Shown here in pieces: positions 5,114 to 5,193 of a stretch of DNA of 5,193 nucleotides. Made by a program: the position numbers and the translations under genes. The stretch lies in assembly GCA_018061745.1 (NCBI GenBank), contig JAGOTN010000032.1:1-5193 (forward strand). The letters are read 5' to 3'. How positions within the stretch are numbered: the stretch's first letter is position 1; each line of letters starts with the position of its first letter. The notes under the pieces are model-generated. The model was not told where the DNA came from. It saw nothing but the letters and a program-made list of their open reading frames with translations, and made no database searches. This stretch comes from Minisyncoccota bacterium. Its GTDB lineage: Bacteria; Patescibacteriota; Minisyncoccia; Phycocordibacterales; JAACPR01.

Positions 5114-5193
5114 TCAATGGGAGTGCATCTATGCGCGCGAATGGGTGGGTGGGTCAAGCGCATTTGTATCCCGCCTCGGACATTTCCGCTATG
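5114..5193. repeat. Right GC-rich island, possible relative of the left island
   Basis: This stretch is far more GC-rich than the genes beside it. It contains CCCGCCTC (5170-5177) and TTCCGCTA (5184-5191), the reverse complements of GAGGCGGG (226-233) and TAGCGGAA (235-242) in the left island, plus CGGACAT (5177-5183) in direct orientation with 323-329. An ATG-opened frame from 5117 runs off the window end (MGVHLCARMGGWV and onward), but the composition argues against a gene. The element is cut by the window edge. Confidence 0.3.
5119..5172. other. Hairpin with GGGTGGGTGGG loop (G-quadruplex potential, possible terminator)
   Basis: ATGCGC (5131-5136) pairs exactly with GCGCAT (5158-5163), and beyond an internal loop GGGA (5119-5122) pairs with TCCC (5169-5172). 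The 21-base loop holds GGGTGGGTGGG (5143-5153). With GGG at 5119-5121 there are four G-runs, the fourth separated by 21 bases, so a three-tier quadruplex is possible but would need one long loop. It begins 6 bases after the stop of the second orphan gene and could end that operon, though no U-run follows the stem. Confidence 0.4.

Noticed and set aside
5117..5193. Possible start of another gene 3 bases after the second orphan gene
   Set aside because: Open to the window edge for only 25 codons, and it crosses the GGGTGGGTGGG hairpin with composition unlike the other genes. It cannot be supported without the downstream sequence.

Overview
The window is an AT-rich bacterial segment with five convincing genes (four forward, one reverse), bounded on both sides by short GC-rich, hairpin-rich intergenic islands. 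None of the five starts has a recognisable Shine-Dalgarno sequence, and two starts lie only 9-10 bases past a good -10 box, which suggests leaderless mRNAs. The AT-rich genes, missing Shine-Dalgarno sites, large lysine/glutamate-rich orphan proteins and GC-rich structured intergenic islands remind me of Candidate Phyla Radiation (Patescibacteria, e.g. Parcubacteria-like) genomes. That assignment is an inference from style; the window holds no marker gene.

Left flank (1-391): a perfect 16-bp-arm palindrome (7-43), a cluster of CGAAC repeats (57-89), then a strongly structured GC-rich island (about 101-333) whose core is a long imperfect inverted repeat (161-299) enclosing an 11-bp bulged hairpin. 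Two overlapping divergent promoters (340-382) sit between the island and the first gene. One points left into the island and could make a structured RNA; the other points right with its start almost at the ATG of the first gene.

Module A (392-2590): a 73-aa Xre/Cro-type helix-turn-helix protein followed 3 bases later by a 657-aa protein. That protein joins an N-terminal PD-(D/E)XK nuclease-like domain to a DUF2075/Schlafen-type superfamily 1 helicase domain. Regulator plus nuclease-helicase looks like a compact anti-mobile-element or phage-defence unit. The regulator probably controls the operon, and possibly the divergent transcript, through repeats in the shared promoter region.

Module B (2616-5113): a reverse-strand 121-aa protein with a LexA-type winged-helix DNA-binding domain but no LexA protease domain. 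It is divergently transcribed from two adjacent genes for hydrophilic helical proteins of unknown function (326 and 320 aa). The LexA-like gene's promoter carries an 8-bp direct repeat of 11-bp period between -35 and -10, a likely autoregulatory operator. The two orphan proteins share the N-terminal signature MNE[S/Q]FSQ[S/N]N, which also revises the start of the first one.

Right flank (5114-5193): a second GC-rich island with a hairpin whose loop carries GGGTGGGTGGG. It shares two 8-mers in inverted orientation, and one 7-mer in direct orientation, with the left island, so both may be copies or relatives of a dispersed intergenic repeat.
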